From Streptomyces carpinensis (lineage in GTDB: Bacteria; Actinomycetota; Actinomycetes; Streptomycetales; Streptomycetaceae), in NCBI RefSeq assembly GCF_002154505.1, contig NZ_MUBM01000093.1, forward strand, positions 1 to 61,910: 61,910 nt of DNA. Direction: 5' to 3'. Below are positions 1 through 9,248 of this stretch, in pieces (positions within the stretch are counted from its first letter, which is position 1; each line of letters starts with the position of its first letter). The notes under the pieces are model-generated. The model saw only the letters and a program-made list of their open reading frames with translations. It did not search any database and was not told the DNA's origin. The position numbers and the translations under genes were made by a program.

Positions 1-564
1 TCGGCCCCCTGTCCGGATGGTCGCCTGCGTTCCCGAACCCGTGCGCGAGGCAGTCACACGACCGGGTAGCCGAACTGGAACCGGCCGGCGCGAACGCGTA
101 CAACGGCGGCAACAGGGCCTTCTGCGTGCTCGTTGGTCTCAATAGCCCCAAGCTACACGGGAGGCCCTGCCTTCAAGCATGCTGAGCCAAGAGATCACTC
201 GGCTGAACCGTCATACAACCGACGTTCACCGTGGTCGATAGAGCAACGGCTTCTAACCGGGGACCGTGCCCGTCAGGGCCGGACTGGTGGCAGGGCAGGC
301 CGTCCACGCATGGCGGAAGCCCAGCCAGGGACTGTTCCTGAATCGGTGCCGATCCCCGGTACTGCCACCGGGTTGGTGGGGCGAGGCAGCGACTGCTCCA
401 GCGGGTGTCGCCGGGGATAGGTGTGGCGAGGCAGCTGAGACGTCGGGGCCCGAAGGCTCTCTGGAGTACCTGCAGTCGGCCAGGGACGAGGGTGCGACGA
501 CCCCCCTTTTTGGCGTGATCCACAGTGAATCCGAAACGGTGTAGTCCCTCCATCAACCGAACGG
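1..564. other. No supportable gene
   Basis: Open frames exist on both strands, but none has a recognisable motif or consistent G/C third-position bias, and they overlap each other. I see no RNA gene here. The stretch looks like decayed DNA at the edge of the degenerate region that follows. Confidence 0.6.
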
Positions 565-654
565 CAAAGAGCCTTCGACCCGTTCTGGCGGGCCGCCGAT
601 GCCGACCACGACGGCACGGGCCTCGGCCTGCCCATGGAGATCTCCTCCCGGTAG
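565..654 (+). pseudogene. Histidine-kinase C-terminal tail fragment
   Basis: The plus frame reads RAFDPFWRAADADHDG then TGLGLP before a TAG stop. The order F-x-x-FWRA followed by GTGLGLP matches the G2 end of the HATPase domain of sensor histidine kinases. No upstream kinase sequence is present, so this is only the last 30 or so residues. It abuts, antisense, the aldehyde-dehydrogenase pseudogene on the minus strand, so the meeting point near 650 is a recombination junction. The match is short, so confidence is moderate. Confidence 0.4.
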
Positions 655-1941
655 ACCCGCATGGACGGATCCACGTCGACGAGCACCGTGGTCTCCATCG
701 TTCCCGGGCGGAAGTTCTCGAACAGGATGTCGGCCCGGCGCACCAGTTCCATAGCCCGGCGCCTGTCAGTCTCGTCGCGCAGATCGAGTGCCACGGAGCG
801 CAGGAACGCGCCCGTCGATCGGTCATCGTCGTACGGGCGGCCACCGGTGAGGATCTCGACACCGGGACGGGCGGCGCCCGCGTCCACCGCCTGCTGGATC
901 TCGTCGCGGGCCTCGAGCGAGATCACGGGGCCCATCTCCGTCGTCTCGTCGAGCGGGTCACCCACCTTCAGCGCCGCGACCTGCTTGACGAGCCGGTCAA
1001 GGAAGTCGTCGGCGACCGAGTCCTCGACGACGAGACGGGAGGTGGCGGTGCACTTTTGTCCTGTGGAGCGGAAAGCACCCGCCACCACTTCCGTCACGGA
1101 GGTCGAGGTCGGCGCTGGCCAGTACGGCGGCCGCGTTCTTGCCGCCCATCTCCGTCGGGATGGGACGTGCCAGCCGGCCGCAGGTCGCGATGAGATTCCG
1201 GCCGATGGACGTCGACCCGGTGAAGGTGACCGCGTCGACCCCGGGGTGTTCCACGAGCCGGCCGCCCAGCGCGCCACCGCAGATGAGCAGGGACAGCACG
1301 CCCTTCGGAAGCCCGGCTTCCACCAGCGCCTCGGCCAGACGCACCGCCAGCAGCGGGACGGCACTGGCGGGCTTCCACACGACGACGTTGCCGTAGCTGA
1401 GGGCAGGGGCGATCTTCCAGGCGGGGATCGCGAACGGGAAGTTGAACGGGGTCACGACGGCCACCACGCCGACCGGGCGCCGGATCACCTGAATCTGCTC
1501 GCCCGCCCGGGACGAGGCGAACACCTCGCCGACCGGGCGAAGTCCCTCACTCGCGTAGTAGCGGAAGATGTCCGCCGCCCGCCGCACCTCCGCAATGCCT
1601 TCCGCGAGGGTCTTGCCTTCCTCCCACGCCAGTTCCTCGCCCCACTGCTCGGCGTGCGCATCCATGATGGCGGCCGCGCGGTGGAGGATCCGGCCGCGTA
1701 CCGGGTGCGGCGCCGCCGCCCACTTTGGGAAGGCGTCGCGCGCCGCGGTGACGGCTTGGTCGAGGTCACCTTCCTGAGCGAGCCGACCCGCCGCCACGGT
1801 CTCGCGTGGGCGCGCCGGGTTGGTGTCGATGAGCTCACTGCCGTCGCCGTCCCGCCACGTGCCGGCGATGAGCTGGCGCAGCGGCCGGGCCGCCCGGGCG
1901 GTACCCGCTGCTGCGGAGGCACCGCTCGCACTGTGTCGCAT
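655..1941 (-). pseudogene. Aldehyde dehydrogenase pseudogene with CaiB-like insert
   Basis: This is the remnant of an NAD(P)-dependent aldehyde dehydrogenase of the benzaldehyde/vanillin type. From 1941 the first frame carries TPFNFPFAIPAWKIAPAL, WKPAS, FTGSTSIGR and EMGGKN (catalytic Glu region). A one-base frameshift near 1105 moves the rest into another frame, where GQKCTATSR holds the catalytic Cys. After LTGGRPYDDD the sequence changes to SVALDLRD and RRADILFENFRPGTME. That is the conserved block of family III CoA-transferases (CaiB/BaiF), not of aldehyde dehydrogenases. It then returns to TVLVDVDPSMRVYREEI of the dehydrogenase and stops matching near 650. The product cannot be functional. 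Confidence 0.75.
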
Positions 1942-2201
1942 GGCTTTCCTTTCGACATGGTCGCCGCGCTTGTCGTCGGCGAACCCTGGTGCTCATGGAC
2001 CTGATGTGGTCGCCATTCTGTGGAACGCCCCTGCGGCAGCGCACTGGACGAGATGTCGTGGCCTTCCGGCCCGGGCCATGCCGATCCGTCGATCGACCGG
2101 GCCCGGCGCCGGTGCTTGGCTCGGAGCCCCATCCCTGCCCACCACGGAGGGCGTCTGCATGTCCGGTGCTTCCCTCTGGCCGGTGGTCCCGGCCTGACGC
2201 A

Positions 2202-3240
2202 GATGCGGCGCATCGTCAGTGAGGTCCCCGGCCCGCGGCCGCGCGAACTGCTCGCTCGCCGACGCTGCTTGGTGCCAGCCGGTGTCGGTGCTGCCCTGCC
2301 CGCCTTCGCCGAGGCGGCCGACGGGGGAGTGTTGGTCGATGTGGACGGCAACTCCTTCATCGACTTCGGCCGTGGTATCGCGGTCACCACGGTGGGTGAT
2401 TCGGCGCCGTCCGTGACGGAACGAGCCACCGCTCAGCTGCGCCGGTCCACCCATACGTGCTTCCTGGTCAACCCGTTGGAGTCGTACCTGGATGTCCGCC
2501 AGCGGCTGAACGAACTCGCCCCCGTCCCCAGTGAGAAACGCACCGGCCTCGTGAACTTCGGCACGGAGGTGCCGTCACGGTTCGTACGGGCGTCGTTGTC
2601 TTCGACCACGCCTTTCAAGGAGGCAACAAACCTTGCTCACCATGAGCCTCACCGTGAAGAACAAGCCCTACAAGCAGGGCTTCGGGCCCTTCGGCTGGAC
2701 GTGCACCGCGCTCCCATGGCCCATCCCTACTGCTGGCCTATGGGGCCGACCAGCTGCGCCGAGGAACCCGCGGACCTTCTGACAAATCTGCTGGACCGGC
2801 AGGTCGGAGGGGAGAACGTCGCCGCGGTTCTGATGGGGCCTATATAAGGAGAAAGCAGGTTCGTCGTGCCGGCTCCCGGATTCCTCACCACGCTCGCCGA
2901 CATGGACGCCGTGCCAGCGGGCGGCCTGGGAAGCACCTGCAGCGGCAACCCTGTGGCGTACGAGGCGGCCCCTGGGGGTGTTCGAAGAGATCGAGACCCA
3001 CGACTTGCTCAACCGCGCCCATCGCATCGGTGACCTCATGCTCGATCGGCTGAACGAACTCAGCGACGCCCACTCGATCGTCGGAGACGTCCGAGGCCGA
3101 GGAGCCATGATGGCCACCGAGTTGTGGAACCCCAGGCGACGGCATCCCCTCCGACCTGGCGACCAGGGTCGCCCGGCGCTGTCACGCGGAAGGGCTGCTC
3201 GCGCTCACGGCCGGAAGCTACGGCAATGTCCTCGCTACCT
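2202..3240 (+). pseudogene. gabT: 4-aminobutyrate aminotransferase (class III) pseudogene
   Basis: The opening is a good match to GABA aminotransferases: VPGPRPRELLARR, PAGVGAALP, VLVDVDGNSFIDFGRGIAVT and HTCFLVNP. From about 2580 the sequence is scrambled. Short blocks such as PYKQGFGPF (about 2668) sit in other frames, and an in-frame TAA at 2846 interrupts the EPI-GE-GGFVVPAPGFL block. FEEIETHDLL, DVRGRGAMMATEL and the tail EGLLALTAGSYGN follow in shifted frames. The PLP-lysine segment is missing. The neighbouring aldehyde dehydrogenase and PucR remnants suggest a former GABA/putrescine-type catabolic cluster. That last point is inference. Confidence 0.75.
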
Positions 3241-3376
3241 TTCGCTGCTTTCGATGCCGGACACCCTGCTGAAGGAAGAAATGGCCATCTCGCGGAAGCC
3301 GTCGACAAGGAAACCACTTCAGCCGGGTCAGAGGAGTCCAACGGAGGGGCACATTATTGGTTTGGGGCCCTTGACC

Positions 3377-4602
3377 TCAGTGCTTGGCGTCGCGGACGGG
3401 CTCCTGCCAGGCCGAGAGGGCCAGGAGGAGCTCTGCCCGTACGTGGGCCGAGTCGAGGTCCACGTCGAGCAGGCTGCGGATCCACTCGACGCGACTGCGC
3501 AGGGTATGCCGATGCACGCCCAACGCCACCGACGCCGCCTCCCATTGACCGTGATGCTCAAGGAAAGCACACAGAGAGTCGATCAGCTCGGTTCCCTGGC
3601 TCACGTCGTAGGACGCCAATGGGCCGAGCCGGGTGACGGCCAGCGATTCCAGCACCCTCCTCGTCTCGGGCGTGGTGAAGAGCACCTGCCCGGCGAGAGA
3701 CTCCACGGAGACGACCTCGCGGCAGCCCCGTGAGTGCGCTACGGACACGGCGTTCAGCGCCTCCCGCAGAGCGGCCGGACCGTCGTCGAGGGCATGGATG
3801 CCGCTGAGGCCCGCCCAGGTACGCGTGCGCGCATGAGCCGGTGCTGCATCGCCGACGCCCCGCGCGGTGAGAGCATGATTGCCGGGCAACAGCAGGGCAG
3901 CACAGCCGCCCTCCCGTACCATCCCGAACAGCGGCAGTCCCCGCTCGGTCAGCACCTCGCCCGCTCCCTCGAGGAGGTGACGGGGGTCGCCTCCTCTCAG
4001 CGCCAGTACTCTGATCCCGTCGCGCACCGGGAAACCCGACTCGTTCAGATGCTCATGGGCAGCAGGTGCCGTCACCGCCCCGTTCAGCAGCATGCGCAGG
4101 AACATTCCGTTCACGCGGTGCTGCTCGTCGCGCAGCCTGAGCGGTTTTTCGGCTTCCAGAGCCACGAGAGATGCCGCGTGACCAAGGAGCAGATGATCCA
4201 CGGGAGTCAGGGACCTGTTACTCAGAAGCACCAGACGGCCGTGCACACGAGGACCGACACGCATCTAGTGAACGGCTGCCACGCCCTCCGGCGTGGTTGT
4301 GACGGAGGCAGCCGCCTGCTGCGGAGGCGGCGGTCCGGCGAGCGTCAGGAGTTCCGGTGTCCGGGAGCCGGGAGGGTGTGCGGCGCGGGTGGTGCCCTCC
4401 TGGTCGAGGTAGAGCACATCCGTCCCGGTGGAGACGGCCAGTTCGCGGACGACCGCCTGCGCGCCGCCCTTGAGCGCGGCCCGGGTCATCCTCGGCTGGA
4501 TGCGCGATGCCTGGACCACACCGTCGTACTGCTGCTCCGCCACTCGTTCCATGACGATTTTGGTGATGGCGAGGAAGGGCGTGGGCAGCGGCACCTCCAC
4601 CT
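3377..4602 (-). pseudogene. PucR-family regulator, N-terminally replaced, amber stop
   Basis: The C-terminal 295 codons (4264-3377) carry the PucR-type helix-turn-helix region: LCAFLEHHGQWEAASVALG, HRHTLRSRVEWI, LLDVDLDSA. The same frame continues upstream through a TAG codon at 4265-4267. Before it are PLPTPFLAITKIVMERVAEQ, TRAALKGGAQAVVREL and TGTDVLYLDQEG, which belong to the N-terminal half of a PucR regulator. So this one gene is split by a single amber codon. Further upstream, near 4600, it runs in frame into an IS110 transposase, which replaces its first part. PucR proteins regulate catabolic genes; this one should be inactive unless the stop is suppressed. Confidence 0.75.
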
Positions 4603-5164
4603 TGCGGGCGGTCTCGACGTCGCCAGCGGGACGGACGGACCGCAGCAGTTTGGCGGCCAGGTCCGCGGACAGCTGAGTCGGGGCGCCTCCGGGCAGCAGA
4701 TCACGCAGCAGCGCGTGGAGTTGATTGACCGTGCGTACCCGGGCCTGAGCCAGGTTCACACGCCGCTCGTCCAGGAGAGCCAGCGCTGTGGTGTGGTCCT
4801 CGGGCTCGACATCCCGTCCGTCTCCCTGCAGACAGGCGACGGTGGCCGCGGCCGCGGCGTCGATCTGGTCGTTCTTGCGCCGTCCACCGCGGGAGAGTTC
4901 GCGCGCTCGACTGGTCGCCGCGGCAGGCACGTCGACGACGCTCTCGCCGCGGGCGATGAGCCACTGAGCGAGATGCCGGCCCAGTCCGTTAGCGTTCTCC
5001 ACCGCCCACTTCCGTTGCGGCCACCGCTTGGCCCAGGCCAGCAGCCGCCGGTAGTCCGTCAGACTCGCCTCGATCCGCAGCGTCCCGACCTGCTGGTTTG
5101 ATTCCGCCTCAACGGCAGTGGCGGTGTGGGTGGACTTGTGGGGATCGACACCGAGCAATGTCAC
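4600..5164 (-). pseudogene. IS110-family transposase, 3'-truncated
   Basis: The start is taken as GTG at 5164, giving VTLLGVDPHKSTHTATAVE, the usual DEDD-domain opening of IS110 transposases. WAVENANGLGRHLAQWL, RKNDQIDAAAAA and the leucine-rich QLHALLRDLLPGG follow in the expected order. The match ends at VETARK, about 190 residues in. The C-terminal transposase_20 domain with its catalytic Ser is absent, and the frame continues directly into PucR sequence. IS110 transposases need both domains, so this copy cannot transpose. Confidence 0.8.
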
Positions 5165-5586
5165 GGGACTGTATTCCTCACGGTCGGACGACAGGGCATC
5201 CACGGCCGACACGCCGACTTCCGGAACCAACCGGCCGGGACACGCCTCTGTTGAGTCAGACCGCGGACGGACACCGGACCGGGGACATACCCCGGGAGAG
5301 CCAGCCCCGAAGAGCGGCAGACGGTTCACGAGTCACCCGGCCCGGCGTCCTACGGCAGGCTACGAGCGGCCAACCCGACCGCGTCCCGCTACCCCCATAC
5401 AAGTCGGCGGTTCACTTCACGGAGAGAATCCGTGGATTGGGCACATGGCCCTACCTGCGTGGGTACGCGGGTAGGGTCCGGCCCGGTCGGCCGAGCTCCC
5501 GGTCTTCGGGAAAATTCCTCAGCACCTTTGACATGCTGCGGCCCGTATTGCCCTGGAGCGCACGTCGGTGAGATCCCAGGTAGTGG
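5165..5586. other. IS110 5' non-coding region / possible bridge-RNA end
   Basis: No coding frame is supportable. In IS110-group elements the long non-coding end upstream of the transposase carries the bridge (seek) RNA, so the part next to 5164 may be that relic. I cannot fold it here. The distal element boundary is not visible as a clean repeat. The last 60 bases belong to the 3' flank of the ABC operon. Confidence 0.35.
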
Positions 5587-6522
5587 TCAGCGCAGGCCGG
5601 AGCGGACGAAGGCGTCCACGATGTAGCGCTGCAGGAAGATGTAGATCAGGAAGATCGGAATGCAGGCCAGGCCCGCGGCGGCCATCATCGCGCCCCAGTC
5701 GTCACCCGCCTCCCCGAGGAAGGACCGGACGCCGATCTGGATGAGCGAGTCGGGCTTCTTGGACAGGATGAGGGTCGGCCAAAGGTAGTTGTTCCAGGCC
5801 TCGATGAACAGCATGATGCCGAGCGCGGCGAGGGCCGGGCGCATGTTGGGGAGGACGACCTTCCACAGGATCCCCCAACGGTTGCGGCCGTCCATGTGGG
5901 CGGCCTCGACGAGCTCTTTGGGGAAGGCCTGCATGTGCTGGCGCATGAGCATGACCGCGAAGGCCGAGCACATGTTCGGGATCACCACGCCGGCCACGGT
6001 GCCGAGCAGCTGCCAATGGGCGATGGTGACGTAGTTGGGGATCATCGTGACCTGGAAGGGCACCAGCCAGGCGCCCAGGAACAGCAGGAACAGGATGCTC
6101 TTGCCCGGGAAGTCCCACAGGGCGAAGCCGTAGGCCGCGAAGATGGCCACGAGCAGCTGGCATACCGAGACGCACAGGGCCATCACGAAGGTGTGATACA
6201 GCATTCCGCCGATCGGGATCTGGTGCCACACGTGCGTGAAGTTCTCGAAGCTGATGGGCCACGGGAACGGCGTCGACCTGGTGGCGTCCTCGGGGCGACG
6301 AAGGGCCGTCGCATAGAGCCAGTAGACCGGGAAGATGCTCACCAAGGCGACGATCGCGAGTACGACGTGGCCGCTGAACCGTGAGCCGAAGGAGTGCTGA
6401 GTGCGCACCGCCGCTGCGTTGTTCCTGGTGTCCTCCTGCCGCGCGACGATGCCGCTGACGATCTCGTCGGACTCGGCCTGGACAACTGGCTTGTGGTGCG
6501 GCTCGGTGATGGTGAACGACAT
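5587..6522 (-). CDS. ABC sugar/sugar-phosphate permease, UgpE/MalG type
   Basis: This is a 311-residue inner-membrane permease with about six hydrophobic segments. The cytoplasmic EAA loop reads ELVEAAHMDGRNRWGILWKV, which contacts the ATPase. The best general match is the MalG/UgpE class (binding-protein-dependent importers). I start it at ATG 6522 (MSFTITEP), because the partner permease upstream also begins MSFTITP; an ATG two codons earlier is possible. It is the last gene of a minus-strand operon after the UgpA-like permease, with a gap of 13 bases. The substrate is not readable from the permease alone; gene context points to a phosphorylated sugar or phosphodiester. Confidence 0.88.
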   Translation of the reverse strand: MSFTITEPHHKPVVQAESDEIVSGIVARQEDTRNNAAAVRTQHSFGSRFSGHVVLAIVALVSIFPVYWLYATALRRPEDATRSTPFPWPISFENFTHVWHQIPIGGMLYHTFVMALCVSVCQLLVAIFAAYGFALWDFPGKSILFLLFLGAWLVPFQVTMIPNYVTIAHWQLLGTVAGVVIPNMCSAFAVMLMRQHMQAFPKELVEAAHMDGRNRWGILWKVVLPNMRPALAALGIMLFIEAWNNYLWPTLILSKKPDSLIQIGVRSFLGEAGDDWGAMMAAAGLACIPIFLIYIFLQRYIVDAFVRSGLR

Positions 6523-6535
6523 TTCCATACCTCGA

Positions 6536-7501
6536 TCAGTTGTCGTAGAAGGCGAGCTTGTCCGAGAGCTTGACCAGGAGGACCGCGATCGCCCCGAAGA
6601 CAAGGAAGAAGACCGTCCCTGCGGCGCCCGCCATGCCGGCGTCGAAGTTGTTGAACGCGATCTCGTAGAGCAGGTAGTAGATGTTCGTGGTCGCGTTGTC
6701 CGGTCCGCCCTGGGTGAGGACGTCGATCATCGGATAGGTCCACTGGGCCGAGAGCAGGATCGTCATCAGAGCCAGGAAGAGGATCGTGGGAGAGAGCAGC
6801 GGGACGGTGATCCGCCGCAGGATCGTGGAGTTGCTGGCGCCGTCGACGGATGCGGCCTCGGCGTAGTCGGGGCTGATCCCCGCCATGCCCGCCGTCATCA
6901 CCAGGACGCCGAAGCCGAGCATCTGCCAGCCGACGATGATGATGATGGCGATCAGTGCGCCGTGGTCGCTGCGGAAGACGCTGCCGATGTCGATCCCGAA
7001 GCCCTTGCGCAGGACGACGACGATGACGCCGTCGTACGGGTCGAAGAGCCATCGCCAGACCGCGCTGGTGGCCACCGGAGTGACCAGGAACGGCACGAAG
7101 ACCAGGGCCTGGTAGATGGTTCTGGCTCGCCCGCTGACCCGCCGGGACATGAGGGCGATCACCAGCGGCAGGATCACCGAGCAGACCAGGAAGGCCGCGA
7201 TGTAGAGGATCGTGTTGATGACCGCCTTGCCCAGCTCCCGGTCGTGGAAGAGCGCGGTGTAGTTGGACAGACCCGCCGGCTGCTTGGGGGCGGTCGGGAG
7301 CAGGTTCCAGTGGTAGAAGGACAGCTGGAAGGTCTCGATCAGCGGCCGGTAGATCCAGAAGACCAGCAGCGCGATGGCGGGCAGGATGAACAGGTACGGC
7401 GCGATCGGGGGCTTGCGCCACCGCCTGACGGCGGCCTCACCCTCGCGGGCGATCCGCTCGTACCTCTCCTGACCGGGGACGGGCGTGATGGTGAACGACA
7501 T
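6536..7501 (-). CDS. ABC sugar/sugar-phosphate permease, UgpA/MalF type
   Basis: This is a 321-residue permease of the MalF/UgpA class. It has an N-terminal hydrophobic helix (YLFILPAIALLVFWI), further membrane spans, and an EAA loop beginning DYAEAASVDGASNSTI. The start is ATG 7501, preceded by a GGAAGG-type ribosome site. The longer open frame upstream has no family match. It pairs with the UgpE-like permease to form the membrane channel of the importer. Between the permeases and the binding protein the operon carries two phosphate-removing enzymes, which is unusual for a plain sugar transporter. Confidence 0.88.
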   Translation of the reverse strand: MSFTITPVPGQERYERIAREGEAAVRRWRKPPIAPYLFILPAIALLVFWIYRPLIETFQLSFYHWNLLPTAPKQPAGLSNYTALFHDRELGKAVINTILYIAAFLVCSVILPLVIALMSRRVSGRARTIYQALVFVPFLVTPVATSAVWRWLFDPYDGVIVVVLRKGFGIDIGSVFRSDHGALIAIIIIVGWQMLGFGVLVMTAGMAGISPDYAEAASVDGASNSTILRRITVPLLSPTILFLALMTILLSAQWTYPMIDVLTQGGPDNATTNIYYLLYEIAFNNFDAGMAGAAGTVFFLVFGAIAVLLVKLSDKLAFYDN

Positions 7502-7539
7502 GAAGGAGACCTTCCAGGCTGTCCTGACGGGAGAGTGGG

Positions 7540-8451
7540 TCAGTGCTCGTTCTGCACCGAGGCGTTGACCGCGGCAAGTTGCTCGTCGGGCGTGAGCGCC
7601 AGGAAGGCGGCGAGCTTCTCCCCGTCCATCTCGTAGGCGGTCGGGTAGTCGCCGATCGGGACCACGGAGTGCAGGATGCGGTCGTCGTATACGTGGACGA
7701 GGTTGTACGACTGGGCGCCGGCCTGGCCCCGCGCGGCTGGGAACTCGACCTGCAGGTCCTGGGTGTAGCAGGTGGCCGAGGCGACCGAGACCGGGATGCC
7801 GGCGAAGGTCGAGTGGGTCGAGTAGTGCAGGTGGCCGCCCAGGATGCAGCGCACATCGGTCCCCTCCAGGACGGCGGCGAGCTTGTCCTGGCCGCGCAGT
7901 TCGAAGAGGCGGATGAGGCCGAGCGGACTCCACACCGGCGGGTGGTGCAACGCGATGATGGATCCGTCCGGGGCCGGCTCGGCGAGCACGTCGGCGAGCC
8001 AGGCCAGCTGCTCGTCGCTGATCTCGCCCCAGTGCTGACCGGGGACGGTCGAGTCCAGGACGATCAGACGCAGGCCGTCCAGGTCCCAGACCCGGTCGTA
8101 GGGCTCGGCGCTCGGCTCGACCCCGAGCAGGTTCTCGTAGAAGGCCTCACGGTTGTCGTGGTTGCCCATGCACCAGATCACCTGAGCGCCGTACTTGGCC
8201 GCGGACTTCTCCACCACCTCACGTACGCGCTGGTAGGCCTCCGGCTCGCCGGTGTCGGCGATGTCACCGGTCAGCACGATCGCCTTCGGCATGGAGTTCG
8301 ACCGCTCGAAGCCGGCGAACATCTTCTCGAGGTTCGCCTGCGAGTCGACGATGTCGTGCAGCAGCCCGCCGTTGGTGCCCTTGGCGACGAAGTGCGTGTC
8401 GGAGAGGTGCAGCAAGTAGTGCTTGGCCTCGGGGTAGGAGTCAGTGCTCAT
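7540..8451 (-). CDS. Metallophosphodiesterase (GpdQ/CpdA-like)
   Basis: This is a 303-residue calcineurin-like phosphoesterase. The metal ligand motifs appear in order: LSDTHF (D-x-H), LTGDIADTG (GD), MGNHDNREAF (GNHD), ALHHPP (H) and GGHLHYSTH (GHxH). The closest known functions are cyclic-AMP phosphodiesterase CpdA and glycerophosphodiesterase GpdQ; no signal peptide is visible, so it is cytoplasmic. The start at ATG 8451 is chosen because MSTDSYPE begins just before the first beta strand. It lies inside the transporter operon, between a phosphatase gene and the permease genes. It probably hydrolyses the imported phosphodiester; that role is inference. Confidence 0.85.
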   Translation of the reverse strand: MSTDSYPEAKHYLLHLSDTHFVAKGTNGGLLHDIVDSQANLEKMFAGFERSNSMPKAIVLTGDIADTGEPEAYQRVREVVEKSAAKYGAQVIWCMGNHDNREAFYENLLGVEPSAEPYDRVWDLDGLRLIVLDSTVPGQHWGEISDEQLAWLADVLAEPAPDGSIIALHHPPVWSPLGLIRLFELRGQDKLAAVLEGTDVRCILGGHLHYSTHSTFAGIPVSVASATCYTQDLQVEFPAARGQAGAQSYNLVHVYDDRILHSVVPIGDYPTAYEMDGEKLAAFLALTPDEQLAAVNASVQNEH

Positions 8452-8474
8452 GGTGGTGGGTCTCCGTGAAGTGA

Positions 8475-9218
8475 TCAGGCGAGGAGGGCGGCGCTCAGCG
8501 CCGCGTGGTCGGCGGTGGTGAAGCCGTGGTCCTGGAGGAAGCCGAGGGGAGAGCCCCACTCGTTCTCCCAGCGGTCCACGATCCGCTCGAGGAGGCTGGC
8601 CGGGCTGGCGCTGACCAGCTTCAGGACGTCGTCGTCGAGCGGGTAGCCGGCGGCGGTCATCTTGGCGAGCATGCCCTCGACCCACGGTCCGGCGAGGTGC
8701 TGCTCGGTGCGGCTGTAGTCGAGGACGACATCCTCGCGGTGCACGCCGACGGCGAGCAGGGCGAGCGCGACCACCAGACCGGTACGGTCCTTGCCGGCCG
8801 TGCAGTGCACGAGCACTCGCTCCTCACCCGAGTGGGCGATGTGGCGGACGGCCTCGGTGAGTCGGGCACCGTGCAGGTCGAGCATGGCGTCGTACACGTG
8901 GTCCAGGGTGTGCGGCTGCTCGGGCATGACGGTCGGCATACCGGAGTCGAAGATCGGCGCGTGCACAATGGTCGCGGCGGGCAGCCTGGTCGGCTCGGTG
9001 GTGGTCTCCTCCTCGGTCCGCAGATCGATCAGCAGACGGATGCCGAGGTCGTCCATCGACTTCTTGCCCGTCGGGGTGAGACCCGCCAGCGCGTCGGAGC
9101 GGTAGAACTTGCCCCATCGCACCGTCCGCTCGCCGGCACGGAGGCCGCCCAGCTCGCGCAGGTTGTACGTCCCCTCCACCGGCAGCCGCCGGCTCAAGGT
9201 GATCTCCATGTTGGTCAT
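8475..9218 (-). CDS. Tyrosine/serine-type protein phosphatase family (phosphatase 3)
   Basis: This is a 247-residue enzyme with NLRELGG near the N-terminus and the active loop HCTAGKDRTG, the C-x5-R signature of cysteine-dependent phosphatases. It matches the Y_phosphatase3 group, which in actinobacteria and Listeria (LipA) can act on phosphotyrosine or phosphoinositides. The start is ATG 9218, or ATG 9209 (MEITLSRR). It lies between the binding-protein gene and the phosphodiesterase gene of the same operon. A role in dephosphorylating an imported phosphomonoester is plausible. A role in signalling cannot be excluded. Confidence 0.82.
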   Translation of the reverse strand: MTNMEITLSRRLPVEGTYNLRELGGLRAGERTVRWGKFYRSDALAGLTPTGKKSMDDLGIRLLIDLRTEEETTTEPTRLPAATIVHAPIFDSGMPTVMPEQPHTLDHVYDAMLDLHGARLTEAVRHIAHSGEERVLVHCTAGKDRTGLVVALALLAVGVHREDVVLDYSRTEQHLAGPWVEGMLAKMTAAGYPLDDDVLKLVSASPASLLERIVDRWENEWGSPLGFLQDHGFTTADHAALSAALLA

Positions 9219-9248
9219 CAGCTGGTGCTCCTTGACTCCTCGGCCGTG

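Noticed and set aside
4265..5329. Intact 354-residue IS110 transposase
   Set aside because: The last third is PucR regulator sequence; the transposase_20 domain is missing.
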